This document shows positions 1 through 8,462 of a DNA stretch of 37,099 nucleotides, piece after piece (within the stretch, counting starts at the first letter, position 1; each line of letters begins with the position of its first letter). The DNA comes from an uncultured Clostridia bacterium (GTDB taxonomy: Bacteria > Bacillota > Clostridia > Oscillospirales > Oscillospiraceae): NCBI GenBank assembly GCA_947572235.1, contig CANPBB010000015.1:1-37099 (forward strand), in the 5' to 3' direction. The notes below the pieces were generated by a model. The model saw only the letters and a program-made list of their open reading frames with translations. It did not search any database and had not been told where the DNA came from. A program made the translations under genes and the position numbers.

Positions 1-66
1 CTATCGCTATTTTGTTGATTTAGCTCATCCTTCCCTATTTTTCAAACAAGGCCCATTCAAATCCAA

Positions 67-593
67 GTAAATGTGATAAGTTTGGACTCCACCTGCATTA
101 AGGCTCATCCGGATGGAATGGGCGCTTTGAAAAAAACGGGGCTCAATCTATCGGAAGAACACGGGGCGGATGGAACACCAAACTTCATATGGTCGCCGCA
201 TCTGATCGAGATATGGTCGCCGCATCTGATCGAGATGGGGTAATCTTTTCGTTGTCTGCGGGAAACTGTGGCGATGGACCGGAAGGCCGTGCCCTTCTGC
301 AGCAGCTCGGTCCGACAAATCATCCGGTTTACCTCCTGATGGACCGGGCTTATGAGGAGGATGAGACGAGGGCTTTGGCAGTGGAGCTTGGTTATATGCC
401 TGTTGTTCCGCCAAAAAGCAATCGTAAAGGCCCTTGGAATTACGATAAGGAATTGTATAAACAGCGTAATCAGGTTGAGAGACTTTTTCGCCGCATCAAG
501 CGTTTTCGTCGTATTTTTACCCGCTATGACAAGCTTGACGTCATCTTTTTGACTTTTGTCTATTTTACTCTTGTTGTAGATGCTCTTATGTGA
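67..593 (+). pseudogene. IS5-family transposase remnant (DDE)
   Basis: Remnant of an IS5-type (IS427-like) DDE transposase. The first catalytic block, DSTCIKAHPDGMGALKK, is read from about 85 to 137. The next block (QSIGRTRGGWNTKLH, from about 144) lies in another frame, so the reading frame shifts near the AAAAAACGGGG run at 130-141. After that the frame stays open to 593 and shows the second Asp (LMDRAYEEDE) and the Glu block (NQVERLFRRIKRFRRI). A 24-bp tandem duplication at 187-234 inserts a second copy of MVAASDRD. The N-terminal third is missing or lies outside the window. Some IS5 elements use a programmed frameshift here, but the internal duplication argues for a dead copy. The terminal inverted repeats were not identified. 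Confidence 0.8.
187..234 (+). repeat. 24-bp tandem duplication inside the transposase remnant
   Basis: The 24-base unit ATATGGTCGCCGCATCTGAT plus CGAG occurs twice head to tail (187-210 and 211-234). It keeps the reading frame and adds eight residues. Replication slippage in a gene no longer under selection is the simplest explanation. Confidence 0.95.
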
Positions 594-689
594 ACACCTT
601 ATAGTAAGAACAATTCATGGCCGGATAGGACAGTTGCCGGATTTGTCATGGCAATGACAAAGGAGCTGGCAAAGCAAAGCGGCCATTTT

Positions 690-862
690 GCCCTGTCAGG
701 CTCCCCTGCCTTGTCCAGCAGGAGCCGGACTGTGGTGGTAATGGTCAAGCCTGGTTTCTCCGTGTTCTGGTCGAATCCGGGGCGGCCCTCAATCATCAGC
801 ACCGCTACACATAGGCCCTTTTCGTTCATGCCATCCATGGGGAGCAGGATCGGCAAAAAGCA
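690..862 (-). pseudogene. Fragment of a choloylglycine-hydrolase-like (linear amide C-N hydrolase) gene
   Basis: The minus strand between about 862 and 700 encodes DGMNEKGLCVAVLMI, later TITTTVRLLLDKA. These are two adjacent conserved blocks of the Ntn-type linear amide hydrolases (bile-salt hydrolase and penicillin V acylase family), which act on bile-acid conjugates or other amides. The N-terminal nucleophile Cys and everything past the LLLDKA block are missing, and the sequence from about 600 to 700 no longer resembles the family. The shard lies between two transposase remnants, so insertion and deletion probably destroyed the gene. Family assignment rests on these motifs only; the boundaries are approximate. 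Confidence 0.6.
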
Positions 863-871
863 GCGGCATTA

Positions 872-1247
872 GCGAGTGCTTGGCCAAGCTCGTGGACGAA
901 AGTATCGGTGTTATGGCATTGTCGCCGCTCAGATAGGTGACAGAATTCTTGCGTTGTTTCGGTATAACGGGACGATGGACCACAGGCTTTTTGAGTTCCG
1001 GTTTTCCAACCCGCTTCTGTCTTCTCTGGAACAAGATACCATAGTTGTGATGGATAACGCTTCATTCCATGCCAAAGAGCGGCTGTTTTTTGCTGCTCAA
1101 AATGCCGGATACAGCCTTCTCTTTCTTCCGCCCTACTCCCCGGAACTCAATCCTATTGAATATTTCTGGGCTTGGCTAAAGCGCTTTTTGAGAAAAATCC
1201 TTCCCGCTGTCTTTTCCTTTGATGCTGCCTTTTGTTCCGCATTTTAA
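872..1247 (+). pseudogene. IS630-family transposase, C-terminal fragment
   Basis: The frame encodes the C-terminal half of an IS630/Tc1-type DDE transposase. The second Asp is in VVMDNASFHAKERLFF and the catalytic Glu in PYSPELNPIEYFWAWLKRF. The first Asp and the N-terminal HTH are absent; homology begins abruptly near 872, just after an in-frame TAG and against the hydrolase shard. The frame ends at 1245-1247 soon after the DDE domain. About 120 codons remain of a family that usually has about 350, so the element cannot move by itself. No TA target duplication or inverted repeat was seen. Confidence 0.8.
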
Positions 1248-1419
1248 CTGTGGTTACTTTAACCTCGCGGAAATCTGCTTTCGGTCTGCGAATGTCAAAT
1301 ATCTGTATTTCCGCAAGATTTCTCACCCCCGATTCTGTTGTTCTCCTATTTCTTTGCAAAAAAATCAGTCTACACAGGTCGTTTGACTTTGTGTAACCTA
1401 ATTGTAATGCTTGTGCTTC

Positions 1420-1433
1420 CTCTGTGCACAGAG
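1420..1433. promoter_or_regulatory. 14-bp perfect palindrome upstream of the promoter
   Basis: CTCTGTGCACAGAG reads the same on both strands and ends eight bases before the -35 element at 1442. Its position fits an activator or repressor site for the binding-protein gene. No regulator is assigned. Confidence 0.45.
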
Positions 1434-1441
1434 ACTTTGGC

Positions 1442-1470
1442 TTGTCAACAGAGGGAGGAAATGGTATAAT
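1442..1470 (+). promoter_or_regulatory. Sigma-A promoter of the binding-protein/chemoreceptor operon
   Basis: TTGTCA (1442-1447) and TATAAT (1465-1470) are separated by 17 bp. Transcription would start near 1477 and give a 5' leader of about 180 nt. The leader contains a perfect 8-bp inverted repeat, GGCTTCCG/CGGAAGCC (1496-1503 and 1523-1530). No known riboswitch was recognised in it. The rest of the gap 1248-1419 shows nothing further. Confidence 0.75.
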
Positions 1471-1659
1471 GTCCGCGTAGCAGTGCTGCGGCGCCGGCTT
1501 CCGCTTTTGGCGGGACGGCACTCGGAAGCCTGCATGATCACCGCAGACAGCTGGCAGAAGCCCCTTTCATCGGCAAACCCGGTTGTGTGTACAGGTGCTT
1601 TTGAATCCCAAGGGGCCCTTGTGGAGACCGCGCCCCATCAACAGGAGAGGTCTGAGACT

Positions 1660-2892
1660 ATGAAGAAGTTCATTTGCCTGCTTGTATCTGTCGGGATGCT
1701 CCTTTCTCTCACCGCCTGCGGCAGAAAGACGCCGCCGGATACGGATCTTGATAAGACAGACCAAGTCGTGGAACTGACTGTCTGGGGCGCGGAGGAGGAT
1801 GAGGCCCTCCTTCAGGAGATATTCAGCTCCTTCCAATCCCATTACGCCGGCGAGGCCAGCTTCCGCATCACCTTCCATCCCCAGAGCGAGTCCAGCTGTA
1901 AGGACGCGCTGCTGGCGGATCTGGAGGGCGGACCGGATGTGTTCACCTTTGCTGACGACCAAGTGGCCGCTTTGGCTGCCGCTGGAGGATTGGACCCTAT
2001 TGAGAACGCGGAGGAGATACGCTCCGTCAGCCTCTCGGCTGCGGTAGATGCCGCCAGCGTCAGCGGAGAGCTCTACGCCTACCCTTTGACAGCGGACAAT
2101 GGCTACTTCCTCTACTATAACAAGGCCTATTTCTCCCCGGAGGATGTGGAGAGCATGGACCGGCTGCTGGCCGCGGCGGCGGAGGCCGGGGGGCTCTTTG
2201 CCATGGACTGGTCCTCCGCTTGGTATGTCTACGCCTTCTTCGGCAACACCGGGCTGAAGGTGGGTCTGAACGCGGACGGGCTCACTAACTACTGCACGTG
2301 GAACGACACCGAGGGCCCCATCACCGGTGTGGATGTGGCCCAAGCTATGCTGGATATTGCCGCCAGCCCCGCCTTCTCTAACCGCACGGATACAGAGTTT
2401 ATGGAGGGGGTGCGCAGCGGCACGGTGGTGGCCGGTATCAGCGGTGTGTGGAATGCGGTGGCCATCCAAGAGGCTTGGGGGGAGAATGCCGGCGCCGCCA
2501 AGCTGCCCACGTATACCTGCAAAGATCAGCAGATCCAGATGGCCTCCTTTTCCGGCTGCAAGCTCATCGGGGTGAATGCCTACTCCCGGCAGCCGGAGTG
2601 GGCCGCCCGTCTGGCGGAGTGGATCACCAATGAGGAGAACCAGCACCTGCGCTTTACCCTTCGGGGGCAGGGGCCGGCCAACACCCAAGCCGCCAACTCC
2701 CCGGAGGTGCAGGCCTCGTCGGCCATTGCGGCCCTGCTGGCCCAGTCGGAGTTCTCCCAGCTCCAGCGGATAGGGGGGAAGTTCTGGGACCCGGTGACTG
2801 ACTTTGCCGGCAGCTGTGCCTTGGGCAATCCCTCCGGCGCCTCCCTTCAGTCCCAGCTGGACCGCTTGGTGGAGGCGGTCACCGCCCGTTAG
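1660..2892 (+). CDS. ABC-type sugar-binding lipoprotein (extracellular solute-binding protein)
   Basis: A 410-residue secreted lipoprotein. The signal peptide [20 protein letters not shown] ends in a lipobox with Cys20, so the mature protein is anchored to the outer face of the membrane. The remainder has the shape of the family 1 (MalE-like) binding proteins that deliver sugars or oligosaccharides to ABC importers: [17 protein letters not shown] opens the first lobe, [20 protein letters not shown] follows, and a hinge-like [17 protein letters not shown] comes later. The start at 1660 is chosen over upstream in-frame starts because AGGAGAGG (1643-1650) sits nine bases before it and the signal peptide starts there. 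No permease or ATPase gene is nearby; the next gene, 59 bp downstream, is a chemoreceptor. That suggests a ligand-presenting role in chemotaxis in addition to, or instead of, transport (inference). Confidence 0.88.
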   Translation: MKKFICLLVSVGMLLSLTACGRKTPPDTDLDKTDQVVELTVWGAEEDEALLQEIFSSFQSHYAGEASFRITFHPQSESSCKDALLADLEGGPDVFTFADDQVAALAAAGGLDPIENAEEIRSVSLSAAVDAASVSGELYAYPLTADNGYFLYYNKAYFSPEDVESMDRLLAAAAEAGGLFAMDWSSAWYVYAFFGNTGLKVGLNADGLTNYCTWNDTEGPITGVDVAQAMLDIAASPAFSNRTDTEFMEGVRSGTVVAGISGVWNAVAIQEAWGENAGAAKLPTYTCKDQQIQMASFSGCKLIGVNAYSRQPEWAARLAEWITNEENQHLRFTLRGQGPANTQAANSPEVQASSAIAALLAQSEFSQLQRIGGKFWDPVTDFAGSCALGNPSGASLQSQLDRLVEAVTAR

Positions 2893-2951
2893 GGGTGTGG
2901 GGGCTTTTCCAGTTTGATTCTGAAATTTATCCTGTCTTTGGAGGCATATCT

Positions 2952-4538
2952 ATGAAAGGCAAGCTCACACTACAGCGCCGCTTGGTTCTGCCCATCGCCC
3001 TGCTTGGGCTGGTGATTTTGCTCTCAAACCTCTTGGCGGTGTTCAGCATCAACAACGTCCACGCCAACGCCGGCACTATTGTTGACGAGTATATGGTCAG
3101 CGAGGCGAAGCTGGAGGAGATCCGGCTCTCCATCATGGATCTGCACCGCTTGGCCCTTAGCCACATAGTGGCGGCGGACCACGCCACCATGATACATATT
3201 GTGCAGGAGATCAAGGCGGAGGAGGAGGCCTTGGACGGAAAATTGGCGGAGTATGAGGCCTTTGTGACTGAGGCGGACCAAGGGGTGTACCGCGGTGTGC
3301 TGGAGGAGTACGACGCCTTCAAGCACGCCTTGGTGGATTTAGTCAGCGCCAGTGCCGACAGCAAGACGCAGGAGGCCTACGCCACGGCCAACGGCGACGT
3401 GGCCCGGCGGGGCGCCGCCGCGGAGGAGGGGATTGACGCGCTTTCCGCCTCTGTGGCCGCGCAGGCGGAGGCGGCACGGGGGCGCCTGTTCTGGGTGTAC
3501 ATAGCCGCTCTGGTGATCAGCACCGCCGCTCTGGTGGTGGGGGTGCTGCTGGTGTGGGCGGCGCTGCGGATCATCCGCACCTATGTCATTGACCCCATCC
3601 ACGGCGCCATGGGGACGCTTCAGGACAGCGCCCAGCGCCTCAGCGGCGTGGTGGGGGAGGTTCGGGTGCGGACCCGAACCTCCAGCGGCAGCGCCCGGGG
3701 GCTCTCCGGTCTGACGGATCGGCTCTCCGCCGCCTTGGAGGAGATTGCCGGCAATACCGCCGCCATCACCGCCAGCACCGACCGCACCCAAGGGGACGCG
3801 GTAAACATGGCCGAGGCGTGCGCCGCCATTACCGCCTACTCCGCCGAGATGCGGGAGCGGGCAGAGGAGATGGAGCGTGACGCCCACAGGGAGATGGAGG
3901 CGGTTCAGGCCAAGACGGCAAAGATCATGGGCCTCTTGGAGGGCGCTATCGAGAAGAGCCGCAGCGTGGACCAGATCGGCGCGCTGACAAAGGATATTCT
4001 CTCTATCGCCTCCTCCACAGATCTGATTGCCATCAACGCCTCAGTGGAGGCCATGCGGGCCGGCGCGGCGGGGAAGGGGTTTGCTGTGGTGGCGCAGGAG
4101 ATCCGCCGCCTGGCGGATTCCTGCGGAGAGACCGCCAGCCACATCCAAGCGGTGAGCAAGGTGGTGACCGAGGCGGTGCGCTATCTCTCCAGCAGCGCCC
4201 AAGAGCTGGCGGACTACTTGGGCGGGGCGGTGTCCGCCCAGCTGGAGCGGTCTGTCCAGCTGGGCCAGCAGTACCGCGGCGACGCCGCCTACATCCAGAG
4301 GGCCATGGAGGACTTCAATGGTCAGGCGGATCGCCTGCGCCATGCCATGGCGGATATTGCCGGCTCCATCTCCAGCATCTCCGGCGCGGTGGAGGGAGCG
4401 GTGTCCGGCGTCACCGGCGTGGCCGGCAGCACCCGGAGCTTAGCGGAGGATATGGCCGGCATCACCGCCGGCATGGACACCAATCAGGAGATCGTGGGCG
4501 AATTGCAGCACCAAGTGGATGTGTTTGCCAATCTGTGA
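2952..4538 (+). CDS. Methyl-accepting chemotaxis protein with 4HB-type sensor
   Basis: A 528-residue chemoreceptor. TM1 lies at about residues 11-31, a helical extracellular sensor of about 145 residues follows, and TM2 is near 179-205. After TM2 there is only a short HAMP-like stretch (VIDPIHGAM). The cytoplasmic coiled coil carries the signalling tip near residues 355-395, [20 protein letters not shown], which matches the conserved hairpin that docks CheA and CheW. The start at 2952 follows GGAGG (2940-2944) with seven-base spacing. It is co-transcribed with the binding lipoprotein upstream, and a very strong terminator follows. A receptor next to a solute-binding protein suggests that the liganded lipoprotein is what it senses; this is inferred from context only. 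Confidence 0.93.
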   Translation: MKGKLTLQRRLVLPIALLGLVILLSNLLAVFSINNVHANAGTIVDEYMVSEAKLEEIRLSIMDLHRLALSHIVAADHATMIHIVQEIKAEEEALDGKLAEYEAFVTEADQGVYRGVLEEYDAFKHALVDLVSASADSKTQEAYATANGDVARRGAAAEEGIDALSASVAAQAEAARGRLFWVYIAALVISTAALVVGVLLVWAALRIIRTYVIDPIHGAMGTLQDSAQRLSGVVGEVRVRTRTSSGSARGLSGLTDRLSAALEEIAGNTAAITASTDRTQGDAVNMAEACAAITAYSAEMRERAEEMERDAHREMEAVQAKTAKIMGLLEGAIEKSRSVDQIGALTKDILSIASSTDLIAINASVEAMRAGAAGKGFAVVAQEIRRLADSCGETASHIQAVSKVVTEAVRYLSSSAQELADYLGGAVSAQLERSVQLGQQYRGDAAYIQRAMEDFNGQADRLRHAMADIAGSISSISGAVEGAVSGVTGVAGSTRSLAEDMAGITAGMDTNQEIVGELQHQVDVFANL

Positions 4539-4562
4539 GCACCATACGGCGCATATAAGAGA

Positions 4563-4604
4563 AGCAGGAGAGACGGACGCTGGCGTCCGTCTCTCCTGCT
4601 TTTT
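4563..4604 (+). terminator. Rho-independent terminator after the chemoreceptor
   Basis: A perfect 18-bp stem (4563-4580 with 4583-4600) has a two-base loop and is followed by a T run. It lies between convergent genes. On the minus strand it is followed by a weaker pyrimidine-rich stretch, so it may also serve the response-regulator gene ending at 4614. Confidence 0.9.
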
Positions 4605-4613
4605 CACATACCG

Positions 4614-4976
4614 CTACTCTGTAGCCTCGTCCAGCGCCTGAAGCAGCTCCTCTTTGGAGAAGGGCTTATAGAGGAAGGTCTTGGCCCCAATACCGCTGGC
4701 CTCATGAACCGAGTCGTCGTTGGCCAAGGAGGAGACCATAACGATCCGCGCCTCCGGGTGCTCCTCCAAGATGATCTGAGCGGCCTCCAGACCGTCGATG
4801 CCGGGCATGATGATGTCCATAGTGACCACGTCCGGCCAGAGATCGGCATAGCCGGCAATGGCATCCTCGCCGTTTTCGCAGTAGGCCACTATCTCGTAGT
4901 CAGTGCCCTCCAGAAGTCTGCGGATGTGCAGCTCCATCATCCGGGAGTCGTCAACCACCATGACCTGTTTCTTCAT
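4614..4976 (-). CDS. CheY-like single-domain response regulator
   Basis: A 120-residue stand-alone receiver domain with no output domain. Asp9 and Asp10 (VVDDS) form the metal site, Asp54 in VTMDIIMPGIDG is the phosphoacceptor, Ser82/Ser83 (MVSSL) occupy the switch Thr/Ser position and Lys104 (YKPFSKEEL) is the conserved lysine. Such proteins relay CheA phosphorylation to the flagellar motor or to other targets. It is transcribed toward the chemoreceptor gene. The ATG is preceded by GAGGGAA at suitable spacing. It could equally belong to a non-chemotactic pathway, but the neighbouring receptor and FapA-type gene favour motility signalling. Confidence 0.93.
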   Translation of the reverse strand: MKKQVMVVDDSRMMELHIRRLLEGTDYEIVAYCENGEDAIAGYADLWPDVVTMDIIMPGIDGLEAAQIILEEHPEARIVMVSSLANDDSVHEASGIGAKTFLYKPFSKEELLQALDEATE

Positions 4977-5049
4977 AATGTAGTTCCCTCTTTCTTACTG
5001 TTATCCTTATATTTACGGCTTTTTAAGGTGCCCTCTCCGGCGCATCGGA

Positions 5050-5076
5050 TGTGTGCGGACGTTCTGTCCGCACACA
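5050..5076. repeat. 11-bp inverted repeat between FapA-type and CheY-like genes
   Basis: TGTGTGCGGAC and GTCCGCACACA form a perfect 11-bp stem with a GTTCT loop. It lies downstream of the FapA-type gene (minus strand) and upstream of the CheY-like gene. It has no T tract, so it could be a weak terminator, a processing site or an operator. Confidence 0.6.
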
Positions 5077-5140
5077 GGAGCGGCCCTTCCACAGGAGGGC
5101 TGGCTTGTGGGTGGGCGCCAGTACATCCTAAAAAACGGCG

Positions 5141-6880
5141 CTACAGCAGTACAATCTCGCCGCAGACCAGCTTGGCTACGCACTGCCGGCGCTCTTGGCG
5201 CACGCGGAGCATCTCATCGCCAAAGCTGATCTCTGTTCCCGGATAGACCACCGCGCACTCCAGACGCCCGTGCTCCTTCTCCATCAGCTCAACCTTGATG
5301 TTGGCCAAGTCGTCCTCCAGCTGCTTGAGCTTCAGCTCAGCCACGGAGAGCTTCATCCGCGTCTTATTGAGGAGGCTGGTCTTGGCGGGGCTGTCCAGCT
5401 GGCACTCCATCTTCTCCAGCTCGATCTCCAGATCCTTCAGCTCCTGCTGGATGACCTCCCGCTCAAAGTTGGTGCAGGGCAGTCCCCCTAAGGCCACAGA
5501 GGTCCGGCACTCGGACTGGGAGCCGATGGAGGTGACATTGATCAGCTTGGCGGCCCAGACCCGGCCCCCCATGATGCAGCCCCGGCCGGAACGGACGATG
5601 ACCTCCCCGTCGCAGTAGATGCTGCCGTTGATGATGCAGTCAGTCTGAAGATTCTCTCGGGCGTAGATGGTGGCGTTTTCGATGTACTTGGAGAAGATGC
5701 TGCGGTGGGAGCGGACTACCGTGGTCCCGTCCCCCAAGATCCCCTTGACTACCACCAAGTCGCCACCGGACTCTACAGAGCTGCCCGCCTCCACCACGCC
5801 GGCCACATGGATGTTCCCCATGGCCCGGACGGTGAAGCCGGTAAGTACATCGCCCTTGATATTGATATCCCCCAAAAAGTTGATGTCCCCGGTGGAGAAG
5901 TCCACATTGCCCGGAATGTCCAGCACCGGCTTCACTTGGAAGCTCCGGCCGGTGAATTCCACATGGCCCGCGATGGAGGCCAGCAGGGAGAGGCCATCCT
6001 CGCTGATCTCGGTGTTTCGGCCCTTGGGGAGGGGGACAGACTTCCCGCTCTTGGCGGGGATCTCCTGATCCTGCACGGTGCGTCCAGGCTCGCCCTCGGT
6101 GGGCAGGATCAGGCGGCAGATCTCCTGATCCTTGTTGACATTGAAGATCAGATTCAGGTTGGTGTAGTCCACCTGACCATACTCATCCACATCCAAGGTG
6201 TGTACAATGGACCGGGGGAAGTAGTCCACAATGTTGCCGTTTTCCCCGTCAAAGGCGGGCTTCCCTTGGGCGAAGGGGAACAGGTGGAAGTACTTTCGAT
6301 CATGGACAGGCAGGCGTTCCACCAGATGCTCGTCTACGCCGTAGGTGACGCCTTGATCCAGCATGGCCTGAAAGAGCAGGTCCCGACTGACCTCCTGCCC
6401 CTCCCCGATAGGGGGGAGGACGATGATCCAAGCGTAGAGCTTATCTGTGGAGAGGAAAAAGTAGGGCTGGGCGTCCAAGGACAAGGTTTCCTCTGGCTCC
6501 GCCGACTCCTCTTGGTCCTTCTTCTTGCGGAGCTTACTCTTATTGAATTCCTTTACCTGCTTCATACGGGCACCGCAGAGGCCGGTGAGGGCTGTACGCA
6601 GACGGGCCAGCTCCCTCCGGATCATCTCCTCGGGGAGCGTACCCTCCTCGTCTAAAGAGAGCCGGGGGGAGGGCAGATAGCCGGACTCCCGACGCCGCAG
6701 CTCATAGAGCTGGTAGAGGGGGTGTTCCGCTGGCAGCTCCAAAAAGGCTTGGTCAAAGACCCCGTCCGCCTTGGCCTCCGCGGTCTGATCCACCACCTGC
6801 TCCTCCTGAACTTGGTCCTCCGCCTCCGCAGCGGCTTTGGAACCGAAGAGCAAGGATACCAGCTTTTCTTTCAATGACAT
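5141..6880 (-). CDS. FapA family protein (DUF342, polymer-forming beta-helix)
   Basis: A 579-residue protein with no signal peptide. The N-terminal 60 residues are acidic and low in complexity. The middle is the FapA N-terminal region. From about 285 to 440 a right-handed beta-helix of short repeats is visible (GDINFLGDINIKGDV, GNIHVAGVVEAG, ENLQTDCIINGSIY). A charged coiled coil occupies about 460-535, and a small C-terminal beta domain ends in GEIVLL. The FapA/DUF342 family is linked to flagellar assembly and cell-surface signalling in Firmicutes and vibrios, but its biochemistry is unresolved. An AAAGGGTGG sequence precedes the ATG. The CheY-like gene downstream fits a motility setting. 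Confidence 0.88.
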   Translation of the reverse strand: MSLKEKLVSLLFGSKAAAEAEDQVQEEQVVDQTAEAKADGVFDQAFLELPAEHPLYQLYELRRRESGYLPSPRLSLDEEGTLPEEMIRRELARLRTALTGLCGARMKQVKEFNKSKLRKKKDQEESAEPEETLSLDAQPYFFLSTDKLYAWIIVLPPIGEGQEVSRDLLFQAMLDQGVTYGVDEHLVERLPVHDRKYFHLFPFAQGKPAFDGENGNIVDYFPRSIVHTLDVDEYGQVDYTNLNLIFNVNKDQEICRLILPTEGEPGRTVQDQEIPAKSGKSVPLPKGRNTEISEDGLSLLASIAGHVEFTGRSFQVKPVLDIPGNVDFSTGDINFLGDINIKGDVLTGFTVRAMGNIHVAGVVEAGSSVESGGDLVVVKGILGDGTTVVRSHRSIFSKYIENATIYARENLQTDCIINGSIYCDGEVIVRSGRGCIMGGRVWAAKLINVTSIGSQSECRTSVALGGLPCTNFEREVIQQELKDLEIELEKMECQLDSPAKTSLLNKTRMKLSVAELKLKQLEDDLANIKVELMEKEHGRLECAVVYPGTEISFGDEMLRVRQERRQCVAKLVCGEIVLL

Positions 6881-6983
6881 AGTTGTCGCACCACCCTTTC
6901 ATCGGAATCAAAATATATCAATCGTATGCCGGACCAACGGCTCCTTGGCAAGCGGGGCGCTTTCTGCCTGATAGGGGGCCGTC

Positions 6984-7367
6984 TCAGCGGTCCACCATGA
7001 CGCAGGGGAGGCCGTGGGCCTCCACGGCGGCGGCCATATCGGCGGGGAGGGCCAGTTTGGCGGTGCGGTAGCCCTTGTAGAAGCAGGACTTGGCCGAGCC
7101 GTCCCTGCGGACCACCTTCACTGTCATGTTATAGGAGAGCCGGCTCTCCAGCTCCCTGGCACTGTACCGCAGCTCCACATGGTCAATCTTCTCTATGGGG
7201 ATGGCGTAGGGCGCGCCGGTGTTCAGCACCAAACAGCCGTCCTCGAAGAAGAACGCGCCGGCGTTGGAGATGTTCTTGTACCTTCCCCGGGAGTAGCCGA
7301 AGGCGGCCAAAATTATGACCAGCGGGACAAAAACAACGACAGTGGAAATAATCGCATAGGCATCCAT
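6984..7367 (-). CDS. Small membrane-anchored protein of unknown function (PH-like domain possible)
   Basis: A 127-residue protein with one N-terminal membrane helix (residues 4-24) followed by about 95 soluble residues. The soluble part alternates short beta-strand-like segments (AFFFEDGCLVLNTG, PIEKIDHVELRYS, SYNMTVKVVRRDG) and ends in a helix (LALPADMAAAVEAHG). That pattern resembles bacterial pleckstrin-homology-like domains, but no diagnostic motif is present and the assignment is tentative. The ATG is preceded by AGGGGGAG. It lies 98 bp downstream of the DUF3137 gene on the same strand and may share the LemA transcript. Confidence 0.7.
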   Translation of the reverse strand: MDAYAIISTVVVFVPLVIILAAFGYSRGRYKNISNAGAFFFEDGCLVLNTGAPYAIPIEKIDHVELRYSARELESRLSYNMTVKVVRRDGSAKSCFYKGYRTAKLALPADMAAAVEAHGLPCVMVDR

Positions 7368-7465
7368 AACAGAATCTCCCCCTATTTGGTCCGGTATGCC
7401 CGGATCTTCCCGGCCAGCCGGGAAATTTAGGCTATTTCATCCGGCTCTCTGTGTCCCCTCAGAAA

Positions 7466-8449
7466 TCACCATGTCCGCCCTGTTTTCTCCCGGCCGGTCC
7501 GGGACTGGGGCGGTGCGTCGGGGGGCATGGCGCTGAGGAACACGTCCCCGGCGTTTTTCAGCAGCTCCATGTCGCTGAGGATCAGGGCCTTCTGTTCTGC
7601 CACCGGCACATCCACCACACCGTCGAAGATGCTGCGGGTACGGCTGATGGCTACGAACATGGCCTCCCCCCGGAATGTTACCGCGATCTGCTCCCCCACC
7701 AGCTCCTGAAATTTCTGGATCTTCTCCATCAGGTGGGGGGTGAGGATATAGAAGGCGTTGTGCTCGTCGGCGGCGTAGATCTGGAACTTGCTGTTGAAGG
7801 CGGCGCTGTCCGTCTCCACCTTGTACTCCGCCGTCCAGCCCCGCAGATCGGAGAGGAACTCCTTTTGGAAGATCTGCAGATGTCCATTGCTGATCTTCTG
7901 GTGGTCGAACCGGTCGAAACGGATCACCTGACCGTCAAAAAGGGTGTCCAGCTCGTTGCGCTTTCCCCGGCGGACCATCCGCTTGGTGGTCACGTCGCTG
8001 AAAGCAAAGCGCACATTCTGATAGCAGCCGGTGAGCAGATCCTCGCTCTCAAAGTACCGCTTGTCACCGCAGGCCACCACGGCGGCGTTGCGGATGTCGT
8101 CATGTGTAAAGCCGGCCTTGGGATCGTAGCTGAGCTGGCCGAAAAGCCCCATTTCCGTGATGGTGCTCAGTACATAGCGGCTCTTAAAGACGTCGTTAAA
8201 GGCCTTGTAGGGCTTTTGAAAGAGCAGCCAATAGAAGAAGGCCAGCGCGCCGCAGGAGAGCGTAACCGTGCCGAAGAGGGTGGCGCCGATCTTGACAAAC
8301 AGGCTGTCATCCTCCTCCATCATCAGCCTCCACACGCCGTACAGGATCAGCAGGGCGGCAAGGCCGGTACATAGCAGCATGATGCGGTAGCGCCCCCGGG
8401 CCTTCAGGCGCAGAACCTCCAATTCCGCGTCAGTGATGGTCTCTCGCAT
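7466..8449 (-). CDS. DUF3137 family membrane protein
   Basis: A 327-residue protein. Two membrane helices near the N-terminus (about residues 22-40 and 53-75) are followed by a long soluble region with the DUF3137 pattern: a conserved KSRYVLSTI segment and later alternating strands (FAFSDVTTKRM, LQIFQKEFLSDLRGWTAEYK, EQIAVTFRGEAMFVAI). The function of the family is unknown. It is very often encoded beside LemA, as here, where only 13 bp separate the LemA stop from this ATG. The start at 8449 is preferred over longer frames because GAGGGG lies eight bases upstream and the longer frames overlap LemA. The C-terminal tail is basic and Pro-rich. Confidence 0.87.
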   Translation of the reverse strand: MRETITDAELEVLRLKARGRYRIMLLCTGLAALLILYGVWRLMMEEDDSLFVKIGATLFGTVTLSCGALAFFYWLLFQKPYKAFNDVFKSRYVLSTITEMGLFGQLSYDPKAGFTHDDIRNAAVVACGDKRYFESEDLLTGCYQNVRFAFSDVTTKRMVRRGKRNELDTLFDGQVIRFDRFDHQKISNGHLQIFQKEFLSDLRGWTAEYKVETDSAAFNSKFQIYAADEHNAFYILTPHLMEKIQKFQELVGEQIAVTFRGEAMFVAISRTRSIFDGVVDVPVAEQKALILSDMELLKNAGDVFLSAMPPDAPPQSRTGREKTGRTW

Positions 8450-8462
8450 GGTGAATTCCCCC

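Noticed and set aside
1153-1521. A 122-codon minus-strand frame between the IS630 remnant and the binding-protein gene
   Set aside because: It overlaps the transposase remnant and the operon promoter, and it has no RBS and no recognisable features.
1477-1659. Cyclic-di-GMP (GEMM) riboswitch in the binding-protein leader, because of GGCAAAC near 1571
   Set aside because: The second conserved block (ACGCAAAGCC-like) and the tetraloop receptor are missing, so the match is chance.
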